This document shows positions 1 to 8,841 of a stretch of DNA of 64,000 nt, piece by piece. Below the pieces are notes generated by a model. That model was not told the DNA's origin and did not search any database. It was given only the letters and a program-made list of their open reading frames with translations. Every line of letters starts with the position of its first letter. The stretch's first letter is position 1. The position numbers were made by a program, and so were the translations under genes. The stretch comes from Alloascoidea africana (lineage: Eukaryota > Ascomycota > Alloascoideomycetes > Alloascoideales > Alloascoideaceae): positions 1 through 64,000 of the forward strand of contig JAKTTT010000027.1 of NCBI GenBank assembly GCA_030581615.1, read 5' to 3'.

Positions 1-130
1 ATTTTGTTCTTAAAACTTTCATTAAAGTAACTTGTAGAAAAGAACAAGGAAACTACAGAAACTAACTTTAAATACACAACAACAGTAGTCATTTTACACA
101 TGTGACCAGTTGTGCTATACAAACAAAGAG

Positions 131-349
131 TAAGAATCAGAATTCTTACAGTGTGTGTAAGTGTGAAAGAACAGTACCTCTGTTCTGAACTCTCAAGTTT
201 ATGGCTCAAAAGATTAACATTAAGTAGCTTAAGAAGAAGAAAACTAAAAACACAAACAAAGTTCTATTTATACTCTTTGGTTTCAGTCTCATTCTTACAC
301 ACATTCTTGAATATACTGTGCCATTTCTTCATAAGAATCAGAATTCTTA
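131..349. repeat. Pair of identical 18-bp near-palindromes, 201 bp apart
   Basis: The 18-mer TAAGAATCAGAATTCTTA occurs at 131-148 and again at 332-349 in the same orientation. Its ends (TAAGAAT/ATTCTTA) are complementary, so each copy is an imperfect inverted repeat around a GAATTC core. The DNA between the copies is AT-rich and non-coding. No other copy was noticed. The pair could be a protein-binding site or the remnant of a small repeat unit; nothing else in the sequence decides between these. Confidence 0.6.
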
Positions 350-452
350 GTGTTGTTAAGATCATTTCTAGATCAGATTCCTGATCCCCCTTCAACAATT
401 CTCATATTGTTGTTTCAAGTATAGCATCGTTGGTTTAGAATTTTTAGCACCC

Positions 453-1020
453 TATAAATAGCCCCGTTTCCCTACATTTCAACACAACTAGAAACAGCAT
501 ATTTGTCAATTGTTATCTCAGAATTATAAGACATTTCTATGTCTTCTTTGAGTATCCAATCAATGTTTCCTGGTTCCCCAAGCTTAATGATTCCGACTAT
601 TCTCTAACTAAAGTTGCAAGGCGTTTCAATCCAAAAAATGCGTGGCTAAATATTTGTGTCGTTTTATTTGGCATAGCTTTGGAGTTGACAGTAGGCTTAC
701 TACCTATATCACAATTGACCAGAGCTGGTGAGAATGTGGCTATTTGAGTGACCAAACTTATCAGACTTAACTACACTCAAGTTAATGTTCAAATTCAAAA
801 TGAGCTAATACCAATCCCATCAATTGGACAAATGAATATTGACATCAGAGAAACATACAGCATAAGTAGCTCTGCCCAATCTTTTGAGAGAGACATCAGA
901 AGCCAAACTTTTTCAGTGCAATTGCCGATCCTACAGAACTCGGCTTTTAACCTCGTTGATTTCCTCAAAACAATTGTGTTCATTTCTATTATAAACAAAT
1001 ATTCAAATGTTTTTATATGA
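453..1020 (+). pseudogene. Decayed ORF of unknown identity behind a TATA box
   Basis: A TATA element (TATAAATA, 453-460) precedes one reading frame that stays open from about 481 to 1020 except for a TGA at 745-747. No ATG opens this frame; the nearest ATG (539) is in another frame and stops after 22 codons. The frame encodes a hydrophobic segment (around WLNICVVLFGIALELTVGLL, roughly 640-700) and a second hydrophobic end near 950-1015, so the parent may have been a membrane or secreted protein. I do not recognise the family. The single interrupting stop, missing start and nearby gene relics suggest a recently inactivated gene, but an exon of an unrecognised spliced gene is not excluded. Confidence 0.3.
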
Positions 1021-1263
1021 CAATCAAATCCAACAGATTGAAGTAGTAATATGTATATAATGTACATGAAGTTATCCCAAGAATAAATTCATGAGACGCC
1101 ATAAAAACATCGAAACAAACAATGCATAAAAAAGATAATAAAGGACTCAAGACATGGCTATTTTTATTCTGGATCTATGCAATACGCCAGGGCTCATCCG
1201 CTTTAAGATATCTGCTCAACGGACTGTATTCTGGCAGAATGTAGAATTGTGGTTCATGAACAA

Positions 1264-2553
1264 CTAGTGACCAAAATGTTCTATCGTAGGAAAGGCACTT
1301 TCGTTATGACTTGTTCTGTACATATCATTAGAGATCGCATGGGTGATGCCATCTAGAGGTAGCAGCACGTTTAGATTGGAACCAAACATCACTATTTCAT
1401 CAGTATTATCGTGAATCAAACAGTCTTCGCATGTACATCCATCTCCACATGTGCAATTGGTCCATTCTGACAATGGTGCAGAGTAAACTTGAAAACTGTC
1501 TGTGTGCGCTAATTTCAGATCTGCACTTGATGCCAGAGGAATATCTTCATTAAACCCCGAAAAGGGTTCATACATCCCCATCTGTGGGACTTGTGGGGTT
1601 TCAGAATGAAAAAAATGAGGTTTTACCGCGTAGTGGAGAGAGTCTAGAGGTGGTTGTGTTGGATAACTTCCAGGAGGGTTGAAATTTACAACATCTCCTA
1701 CTGCTAAGGAATCATTGCAAATAGTAGATTCCGCTTTAATTGGGGGCCAGCCAGAATTTTGATAGTCACCTACCGAAGTCAGTATAAAAGCTGATGGGGG
1801 AGTTGGACCACATGGCGCTGAAGGTGAAAATTCACCATTTTTTGGGGTACTAGTTTTGGAAACCAAGGTGCCCCTTTCCTGAGCTAATAGTGAATCACTT
1901 TGCGGTGGCACTGTAGCAGAGACCTCACTTTGTGGATTGAACGATAGAAAGATCATATCGTCTGTCTGTTCCAAGTTTCTTTGTAATTTTACAGGAAGAG
2001 GCTTGACCCCTGCTTTCTTCGATAACGTCTTCATACAAGACGTCCATGCCTTTGGGTCCTCTAGCTCGTTCGTTTTGCAACTACAGGCTGAATTATCCAA
2101 GGTATCAATCTTTTGGGTTTTCTGGGTATCAATACAGGGACTTATTACCTTCATTTGACGGTTACTAGGATCGATTTCGGCAAGTTGTTTCCTGGAAGCA
2201 GACATATTGATAACAGGTGTGACTTTGCGGCTTGAACAGCAACGTCCTTTTGTTGCAGTTTTAGTGGATCTACTAGTACTTTTCTTTATAGAGTTTTCTG
2301 AACTTTTGCATATTATATGTGCCCTTGTTTGTGTTCTGCTATCTTCGTTGATGTTCTTTTCATTTTCTTCTTCTTTGATTTGTGGCTTTCCTAAGTCTGG
2401 AGGCATCACAGAGACTCGATGATTGAAGCCATTGGACGGCCGTCCTCGCTGCCGGACTTGAATGAGAGGCCTAGAAGAATGAGAGCACAATGAGGAGCGA
2501 TGGCCACGGATGCATTGAAGACAGGAGAACTTTTCCCCGTCCACCAGAATCAT
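1264..2553 (-). CDS. Copper-fist transcription factor, Mac1/Cuf1-like
   Basis: The 429-residue product opens with a copper-fist DNA-binding domain: Cys11, Cys14, Cys23 and His25 form the zinc site, with IRGHRSS at 15-21 and the minor-groove motif RGRP at 36-39. The C-terminal part carries a cysteine-rich cluster, CTCGDGCTCEDC followed by His, at about 367-380. This resembles the copper-sensing C-terminal motif of Mac1/Cuf1-type activators of copper and iron uptake rather than the N-terminal clusters of Ace1/Cup2-type metallothionein regulators. The middle is Ser/Thr/Pro-rich and probably disordered. The start is fixed because the family begins MILxDGEK. The gene is isolated, between a broken ORF and the ATP2 relic. 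The domain call is firm; the copper-starvation role is inferred from the C-terminal motif. Confidence 0.88.
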   Translation of the reverse strand: MILVDGEKFSCLQCIRGHRSSLCSHSSRPLIQVRQRGRPSNGFNHRVSVMPPDLGKPQIKEEENEKNINEDSRTQTRAHIICKSSENSIKKSTSRSTKTATKGRCCSSRKVTPVINMSASRKQLAEIDPSNRQMKVISPCIDTQKTQKIDTLDNSACSCKTNELEDPKAWTSCMKTLSKKAGVKPLPVKLQRNLEQTDDMIFLSFNPQSEVSATVPPQSDSLLAQERGTLVSKTSTPKNGEFSPSAPCGPTPPSAFILTSVGDYQNSGWPPIKAESTICNDSLAVGDVVNFNPPGSYPTQPPLDSLHYAVKPHFFHSETPQVPQMGMYEPFSGFNEDIPLASSADLKLAHTDSFQVYSAPLSEWTNCTCGDGCTCEDCLIHDNTDEIVMFGSNLNVLLPLDGITHAISNDMYRTSHNESAFPTIEHFGH

Positions 2554-3045
2554 TGTGGAATCGTGAGTCTGGTGATCATGGGGATGAGTTGGCCCAGCTT
2601 ATACAAGCGGCAGTCCCCAAAGTTGGCATGCCTGCGAACTTTGGAGAACGGTTCTGTCAGTAGCCCTTGTGTATATAACAACCCTCCAAATTGTATACAA
2701 TATGTGTTACTCTTCTTTGCCAAAGATTCTCCGAATCCCTCATTTGGATCCATTTGTTTACTGTGCTGCGTTTAAACCTTCTTGGGCCAACCGCTAGTTC
2801 CTGGTTAAAATCTCTGGCTCCTGCAGCTGAATCTAATGTGAGGCCGCCAGATCCTGGAAAACATTTCCTTTTTCGAGCATTGAACTGAACTATAGTTAGT
2901 ACACAGCTTGATTTTTTAGCTTGTGAATAAGAATGTCTAATAAAAGCAAATTGAAATTTAGATCTGTCAACGATGTTGTTTTGTAAGTGGGTTGGATGAA
3001 GACTGGGCCAAGCTGCACCTATGAAGTCAGGTTGGGATGCCAAGT
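2554..3045. other. Intergenic, upstream of the copper-fist gene
   Basis: About 490 bp with no recognisable gene. It must contain the promoter of the copper-fist gene. Short open frames on both strands have no recognisable content. The 5' portion of the ATP2 relic (presequence and start of the beta-barrel domain) would be expected here but could not be recognised. Confidence 0.5.
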
Positions 3046-4110
3046 TCGAGCTTAACGCTCAGGATGATGGGCATTCTTAGGTAGAATAGTACCTTGTTGA
3101 GGATATTTTCATCTCAATTGCAATAGATGGAACTGAAGGTTTACCTTGGGGACAAAAGGTTATTGATACCGATGCTCCCACTATCATTCCTGTCGGCCAT
3201 CGTACCTTGGATAGAATCCTAAAGTACTGTCAGTGACTTAATTGACAAGCGCGTACTTCATTCTGAGCCGCCAGAATTTGTTGATCAATGGACAGCAGCA
3301 GAAGCTTTGGAGATTGTAATCAAGAGGGTTGGCATTCTCGTTCCTTATGTCCATTGCGGGAAAATGGCCTCTTTGGTAGTCCCTTATAGAAACCTTCTTT
3401 ATCCAGGATTTGGTGAACATTGCCAAATTTCATGGTGATATTTACTGGAGTTAGGGTGTACACTAGTCAAGGTAATGATTTGTACTATGAGATAAGGAGA
3501 CCGGTGCCACCATCAACTTGAATGGAGAATCAAAAATTGCCCTTGTTTTTGGACGCATGAATGAGCCTTCTTGTCCCATGCTTGTACCGCTTTGGCCGGT
3601 TTGACCGTTGCTGAATAGTTCAGAGATAAGGAAGGATGGGACGTTTTGCTTTCCATTGACAATATTTTTAGATTCACCCAAGCCAGATCCGAAGTATCAG
3701 TTCTTTTGGGCCGTATTCCCTATGTTGTCAGATGCTGCTATTAGTCCAGATGATATGGGACTGATACAACCGCGCGTTACTACTACAAAAAACGCACAGT
3801 TACATCAGTCCAGACAGCCTACGTGCGGGCCAATGATATGACAGATCCTGCTACTCTGACTACAATTGCACATTTATATGTAACCACCGTTTGTCTCATG
3901 GTATCTCTGTTCTTGGTATTGATTCTGCTATTGATCTTCCTAACTCCAAGGTCGTTGTAGTTGTTGGTCAAGAACACTACGATGCTGTTTCTAAGGTCCA
4001 GCAAACTCTAAGCGCTTATAAATCTTTACAAAACATTATTGCAATATTGGGCATGGATAAGTTTTCAAAGCAGGCAAACTTACAGATGAGCATCTAGCAT
4101 CCTTTCGGGT
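3046..4110 (+). pseudogene. ATP2: Relic of ATP2 (mitochondrial F1-ATPase beta subunit)
   Basis: Fragments scattered over the three forward frames follow the order of the F1-beta subunit. First come AIDGTEGL, GQKVIDTDAPTIIPVGHRTL and PPEFVDQWTAAEALEI. Then NLNGESKIALVFG.MNEP, DNIF, DMGLIQPRVTTTK, VQTAYV.ANDMTDPAT, VVGQEHYDAVSKVQQTL and YKSLQNIIAILGMD follow. The frame changes many times and stops are frequent. The Walker A region has lost its expected sequence: the frame after GGKM is broken where GGAGVGKT should be. The N-terminal domain and most of the C-terminal helical domain are not recognisable. ATP2 is normally single-copy and essential, so an intact copy should lie elsewhere in this genome. 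The pieces end abruptly against a second relic, of a sugar transporter. Confidence 0.88.
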
Positions 4111-4690
4111 CGCATGGGGTCTCTAGACATTCCCTGGAGTACTACACTTCATTGGTGTAACGTTTTTGCCAGAGCGGGAGGAAGCTATCTTAGTGTTTGG
4201 AACATCAAGGCAAAGGACAACAAGTATGGCGAAAAAGCGATAACGGAGATCATGGAGATGAAACAGTCGATGCTCAGGGACTGGGAGGCAAAGAAAGTAA
4301 TGCTACTGGATCTACTTGCAAGGACTCAATTAAACGAACCATGGCGAGATTGTATGCCCATATATGGTAGCAGTTGTGTAGAATCAACGTCATGATGTAC
4401 TACATTGTCTACATTTTCAGCATGGCCGGATATCAAGGAGACGTTAATCTCGCATCAGAGTCAATCCAATACATGATTAACATGGCCATGATGATCTCAG
4501 GTCTCATTCTTATCGACCGCCTGGACAGGAGGAAGCTGCTATTGATGGATTCTGATATAGGCTCTGAAACTGATGCTCCAGTTGGCGATGACGCAGGTAC
4601 TGGCGCTAAGCTGATAAACCATCCCAGACCTACCGGTATCCATGTAAAATCTGAAAAATTGCTTCAGTTATCACGAGCACAACCGTAAGA
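4095..4690 (+). pseudogene. Relic of an MFS hexose transporter (HXT/RAG1/monosaccharide family)
   Basis: Several frames together recall the central part of a sugar porter: FRVAWGL..FPG.LHFIG.TFLPE (a transmembrane helix and the loop after it), then a NIKAKDNKY-type intracellular loop. KRTMARLYAHIW.QL and INVMMYYIVYIFSMAGYQGD follow, then LILIDRLDRRKLLLM, which corresponds to the conserved DRxGRR motif at the start of the second half. The region contains several stops and frame changes, and both ends of the roughly 500-residue transporter are missing. It is the same strand as, and directly abuts, the ATP2 relic, so the two were probably joined by a rearrangement before or during decay. The family call is firm; the subfamily is not. 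Confidence 0.85.
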
Positions 4691-5110
4691 CCTTAGAACT
4701 TAAAGATTAATCTGATTTTCTTTGGCTCATTCGTTTTATTTTTTTGTTATCTATTATGATGATTTATCATGCACTTGATTGCAATCTGCCCTTTTGGATT
4801 AGGAAGTAAAAAGATAATATGCAGGCATTTCTAGTTTTTTTCTATTCTTTTGGTCGAATACTTTTTCATACTGATGAATTGGTTTAATTTATTCAACTTT
4901 TATTCATATAACAACTCCAATGAGATCAAACTGTAAAACTTGACACAAAGCATAAAGTATGTATGTATAAAAAAAGGCATCAATCAAGTATGAGTGCTAG
5001 TAGCAAGGTATAAAGTGAAACAAAAATCTTTATGATTTGCTCTGAAATCCAAACATTTAAAATAGAATTGGGAAATTTTCATATTCATATTCTTCTTGTT
5101 GGGTGGAAAA
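4691..5110. other. AT-rich intergenic
   Basis: About 420 bp of AT-rich DNA between the transporter relic and the convergent 3' end of the aspartyl-protease-like gene. No coding or RNA feature was recognised. Confidence 0.5.
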
Positions 5111-6364
5111 TCACAACCCAGGAGCTGGGGTACCTCCAGGAACAATCTTATCTTTAATCACCTGTATGTTGAACCTATCAGTAGCTTTGGTCTGGGCAAG
5201 GTAAACTCGTTTGTTCTCTGCATCAAAGACGGCATAGGCGGATCTGAGGAAACTGGCTCCAAGGTAATTCAGGCCATGTGTAAGCGTGTTAGGAAGCAGG
5301 CCAAAGACAAACTGATCATCACGAAGAGGGAAATCAGTACTGTCGTCGTACTTCAAGTCGACAACAGGGATTGCGAGTTCTTTACCCGAAACGGTGATGT
5401 TTGCACCATGGAAGGAGAAAGTGACGGAGTTGGAAGGGACCTGGTCAAAGTAGTACACACCTTGATCCAAATATCGACCACCCAAAACGCTGGCTAGACC
5501 GTTTACGATTTCTGAAGGCAGGAAAGAGAAGAGGTAAGCGCTTTCGAAAACAACATCTACAGGCTGCGTGCTGTAATAGCTTGACTCGCTACTGGCGATG
5601 ACAGTAAGTTCGACTTCATAAGCATAATCAGTTTTGGTAGGTACCCAGTAAAGGTCCCCGTCATATTTGGCCCTGTCAACGCCGCCCAGGAGAAGATATC
5701 CGAACCAGTGGTCGTTACCATTAAGGTAGAGCGAGTAGGCATTGTTGTAGATGTGGCCTTCATCTGCCAAAGCCTGGGGTAAAGATTTCAAAGCCGGGTT
5801 GGAAGCAATTGATTTACTTGGAAGACCCAATCCCAAAACAGGACTTCTGTTCTGGTAAGAGTAAACTAGACCAAAGGCCTGATCATGGATTTCAACTTCT
5901 CCATAAAAGAATTTGTCGGAGAACCAGTCCCCCCAGTGACCGGCGCTTCCATCCGGCCATGTCTGGTCAAAGTTTCCATTGATGTACTTTTGGGTACTTG
6001 AAGCCCATGGGTTATAGGTGTAAGCAGGGCCATTGGTACCTCTGTTGTAGAACCAGGAGGCTCCACTACCGGTAGACACGGCCAGGAGCTGGTACTGAGC
6101 TGGAGTGCCTACTGTAAAGTAAGTAGTAGAGTAGTAGTAGCCATAGTTCTCGAGGTAGCGCCCAATAAAGGTGCTATCATATTCATCATCTCTCCTAAAT
6201 AGGAGCTTCTTTGATTCTTCTGAACCCAACTCGCCGCCAATTGGAATCTTGATGACTCCATCAACTTCTCCCCCGTCATCATTTCGCTTTTGGAGTACTG
6301 GAGAAGGGTATGCTAGCACTGTTGATACTGCAAAACCGAGCAAAGGAAAAATAGAGAGCTTCAT
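5111..6364 (-). CDS. Secreted pepsin-family (A1) protein lacking both catalytic aspartates
   Basis: The 417-residue product starts at 6364, where MKLSIFPLLGFAVSTVLA is a good signal peptide; an in-frame ATG ten codons upstream would bury it. A propeptide-like stretch with a KR pair (about residues 26-27) and FRRDD (about 57-61) leads into a pepsin fold, YYSTTYFTVGTPAQYQLLAV. The first active-site loop, normally D-T-G-S-S, reads VSTGSGASW, so Asp is Ser. The second, normally D-S-G-T-T, reads VFESAYLFSFLP, so Asp is Glu and Gly-Thr is lost. Surrounding strands (LLLGGVDRAKYDGDLYWVP, GASFLRSAYAVFD) remain well conserved and the frame is intact, so this looks like a maintained non-peptidase homologue rather than a wreck. 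No GPI signal is evident at the C-terminus, so it is probably secreted or wall-associated. Confidence 0.85.
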   Translation of the reverse strand: MKLSIFPLLGFAVSTVLAYPSPVLQKRNDDGGEVDGVIKIPIGGELGSEESKKLLFRRDDEYDSTFIGRYLENYGYYYSTTYFTVGTPAQYQLLAVSTGSGASWFYNRGTNGPAYTYNPWASSTQKYINGNFDQTWPDGSAGHWGDWFSDKFFYGEVEIHDQAFGLVYSYQNRSPVLGLGLPSKSIASNPALKSLPQALADEGHIYNNAYSLYLNGNDHWFGYLLLGGVDRAKYDGDLYWVPTKTDYAYEVELTVIASSESSYYSTQPVDVVFESAYLFSFLPSEIVNGLASVLGGRYLDQGVYYFDQVPSNSVTFSFHGANITVSGKELAIPVVDLKYDDSTDFPLRDDQFVFGLLPNTLTHGLNYLGASFLRSAYAVFDAENKRVYLAQTKATDRFNIQVIKDKIVPGGTPAPGL

Positions 6365-7103
6365 TGATTGATATATTTCTGAGCAAATAAGCAAATAGCA
6401 ATCCAGGCTGGTCTGTGTATTAGAATGAAGACATTCGAGTCCTTTATATAAGCATTTCTCTTCTTCTACTTTTCCCTTCTCTTCGTCTTTTTTGGCTAAT
6501 TATAGACAGCGATTGCAAGTGTATGGTAATTACAATAGTATGATTTTGATTCCGGATCTGAAACTGAATCTGAACGGAGCTGGATTAAACTGGATTGGAC
6601 AGAATTGAATTGAACTGACTGAACCCCAAACATACTGGGGTGCATTGCATTGTAGTGGACTGAATCGAGTCGAACGGTCATGATAAATTTCCGAGTCTAA
6701 TTTTAGGAAAGCTACGAGCACAGCGTGAGAACCCGTGCTTGGATAGGGGAAGATGGAGTATTCCAAGACACGGCGAGTGACGAGAAAGCACAGGGTCTAG
6801 TGAAGCAGGGAGGATCAAGACCCTGGCCGTCTGTAAGATTCAAGATTTCCCTTTTCAACATTATGCAGCGCCAGAAGTTCTCGCTACTCTTGAGAATGGA
6901 TTGGTGAGACTAAAGGATACCATTCGCACTTTTAAAGAAAGGTTGTATATTAATCACGACCAGAATGTGCTTTTGAGATGGTAGACGCAGTGCAAAAGCC
7001 AAGAAAATCGCTTCCAAGCTTTACATGGGTGTTTGGAGGTAAGGTCCATCGCAGATTGACAAATATCAAAAGATGAACAAGATTCTAGCTATGGCCAGCC
7101 TAA
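6365..7103. other. Intergenic with a short F1-beta-like fragment
   Basis: The first 300 bp are promoter and imperfect repeats of CTGAATTGGA-like motifs (6560-6680). From about 6838 to 6945 on the plus strand a frame reads FPFQHYAAPEVLATLENG, then LVRLKDTIRTFKERL. It lines up loosely with the C-terminal FLSQPFAVAEVFTG..GKLVRLKDT region of F1-beta, the part missing from the ATP2 relic 3 kb away. The match is short and the flanks do not continue it, so this is only a possible third piece of the same relic. An open frame from 6725 covers part of it without a recognisable product. Confidence 0.25.
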
Positions 7104-7562
7104 ATGGTCCGTTACAATGCCAGATATATCCTATGTGATATACTAACTCCACCAGATGTTGCTACGGCCAAGAGCCATTCTCAAACAGAATATGCGCTGT
7201 CCTTACACCGTCCTCTGCCAGCGCTGAATGCCAAATCTTTACTTCAGGCTATTCGTGATTCTGTGCAACTTCATTTTGGGGACTATGGTTCAGGACTAGT
7301 ATCGGGAAACATTGCAATCAAGTATCTATCACAGATGACATCCACCGTTATAGTCAAAGTCAGTAGAGATTGCTTTCGGTTGCTTTGGGCCTCGCTCAGC
7401 TTTATTACGAATCTCGATAACAAGAGCGTCATCATTCGGGCAGTCAGAGTCAGTGGCACGATACGGAAATGTGAGGAGGCAGCAATTGCACGAAACAAAG
7501 AGATAATGGATAGAATGCGAGGCATAAAAGCGGACGAGACTAAAAAAGCTCTAGAGAAATAA
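7104..7562 (+). CDS. POP5: RNase P/MRP subunit Pop5
   Basis: The 152-residue protein starts MVRYNARYILCDIL, matching the MVRFKxRYLLxEI start of Pop5. The centre has SLLQAIRDSVQLHFGDYGSG (about 56-75), the signature of the Pop5/Rpp14 fold. A CxR-type strand, VKVSRDCFRLLWASLSFI, follows, and then VRVSGTIRKCEEAAIARN (about 118-135), equivalent to the conserved V-SGTI-K-E motif. Pop5 is a protein subunit of nuclear RNase P and RNase MRP, acting in tRNA 5' maturation and rRNA processing. Length is near the yeast norm of about 170. No intron is needed. Confidence 0.92.
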   Translation: MVRYNARYILCDILTPPDVATAKSHSQTEYALSLHRPLPALNAKSLLQAIRDSVQLHFGDYGSGLVSGNIAIKYLSQMTSTVIVKVSRDCFRLLWASLSFITNLDNKSVIIRAVRVSGTIRKCEEAAIARNKEIMDRMRGIKADETKKALEK

Positions 7563-7682
7563 TGTAACAGACGGATTATGTATGTCCAAATTGAATTGTA
7601 CTGAAAATTTAAAAGGACAATGGGTAACTCAGATTCTCTATGTACAGCCTGTTTCAGCTACACAAGTTGTCCTCCCAAGTAA

Positions 7683-8204
7683 TCAGCTATCATTAGTCCC
7701 GTCGTTAAATGGGTGATGTAGCAGTTCTTTCCTCATGGACCAAACATCTTCACTAGAACCCTGGAGCTTGTCTCTTGCTAGTTTCTCTCGGTAGTAGGCC
7801 CTAATCCTTTCTCTTTGTACGTCTTCAACTTGCAATTTATTCCCAAGACAGAACTTTAGTTTGCTTCTGGCTTCTGCGCAGTCTGACATTGCTCCATAGC
7901 GATAGTAATTCCTTATTTGCCCACCAATCGAGTAACAAGTGACGAGTTCATCGAACGCTGTTGTACACGACATTTCAGACTACAAATGTTACCATGGTCA
8001 GCTGAGTACAAATTCGAGAGAATATAAAACACATACTGGGAAGGCTTGTAGAGGTGTTTCAACAATCTTTTCACTGATATGTTGTCTGCTCTTCCTCTGT
8101 TTTTCCTTATAAGCTCTATCTACCTCAGGATCTTCCTTGATCGCATCTGAAAATATTGATATCAGCTCATTTACTTCCTGAGATTCGTTTTCATCCTTCG
8201 CCAT
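7683..8204 (-). CDS. EMI1: EMI1-like DUF3128 family protein, two exons
   Basis: Exon 1 is 8204-8037 and exon 2 is 7979-7683. The intron (8036-7980, 57 nt) has a GTATGT donor, a CTGAC-type branch site and a TAG acceptor, and removing it joins the frame in phase 0 (LQAFP to SEMSC). The 154-residue product has an acidic N-terminus and a C-terminal domain with paired cysteines: MSCTTAFDELVTCYSIGGQ, RNYYRYGAMSDC, KLKFCLG and EDVWSMRKE. This matches the Emi1/DUF3128 family, whose yeast member is needed for induction of meiosis; the biochemical role is unknown. The twin CX9-10C-like spacing hints at intermembrane-space proteins but is not decisive. It is divergent from the sulfoxide reductase gene, with a 124-bp shared promoter. 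Confidence 0.8.
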
Positions 8205-8328
8205 GTTAAGATAAGTAGGGTGCCAGAAGTTCTAGTGTTTGTGGGGGAAGATGGTTGTTGAATTAAAGGTGGTGGATCACCAGTGATGGTGAGTCTGGGA
8301 CGCTGACTGATTACACACCTTGATCCAA

Positions 8329-8841
8329 ATGGTTTTCTCACCAACCACTTTGTCCACTATCGGCAGAACCAGGCCCACGGCTTTACTGAGTATTGCTGCT
8401 AAAATGACGACAGCGAGAGCTTTATCATCTAAATCATCAACTATTTCAATGTCCGACGCTGAGTGGCAAGCGAAACTGACTCCCCAACAGTTTGCTATCC
8501 TTCGACGAGGCCACACAGAACGGCCATTTTCTAAAGAGTACAAAGATTTTAATGCTTCTACAGAAGAGGGCCTTTACACATGTGCTGGGTGTTCTACTCC
8601 TCTATATCGATCTAGTGCAAAGTTCGATGCTCATTGTGGATGGCCAGCTTTTTACGAGGCAATTCCTGGGGCCGTTAACCTGTTTGAAGACAATTCGTTG
8701 GGGATGCAAAGGATTGAGATGAAGTGTAGCAAGTGTGATGGCCATCTTGGGCACGTTTTTAAAGGAGAGGGCTTTCCAACACCGACAGACGAAAGGCACT
8801 GTGTAAACCTGGTCTCTTTGAAGTTTGATGCGAAGAAATAA
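8329..8841 (+). CDS. MXR2: Peptide-methionine (R)-S-oxide reductase (MsrB)
   Basis: The 170-residue product from the first ATG has an N-terminal extension rich in Ser, Thr, Arg and Ala (about 1-40) that resembles a mitochondrial targeting peptide; a second ATG at 8404 could give a shorter cytosolic form. The MsrB domain begins at SDAEWQAKLTPQQFAILR. Both zinc-binding CxxC pairs are present (CAGCSTPLY and CSKCDGHLGHVF). The CGWPAF motif and the catalytic cysteine loop RHCVN are also present. The enzyme reduces the R epimer of methionine sulfoxide in proteins using thioredoxin. Length and motifs are typical. Confidence 0.93.
   Translation: MVFSPTTLSTIGRTRPTALLSIAAKMTTARALSSKSSTISMSDAEWQAKLTPQQFAILRRGHTERPFSKEYKDFNASTEEGLYTCAGCSTPLYRSSAKFDAHCGWPAFYEAIPGAVNLFEDNSLGMQRIEMKCSKCDGHLGHVFKGEGFPTPTDERHCVNLVSLKFDAKK

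Noticed and set aside
1-540. Possible solo LTR at the left edge (TGTTG- and CAACA-like ends, TATA box)
   Set aside because: No matching end pair, target-site duplication or second copy could be found. The TATA box is better explained as the promoter of the broken ORF.
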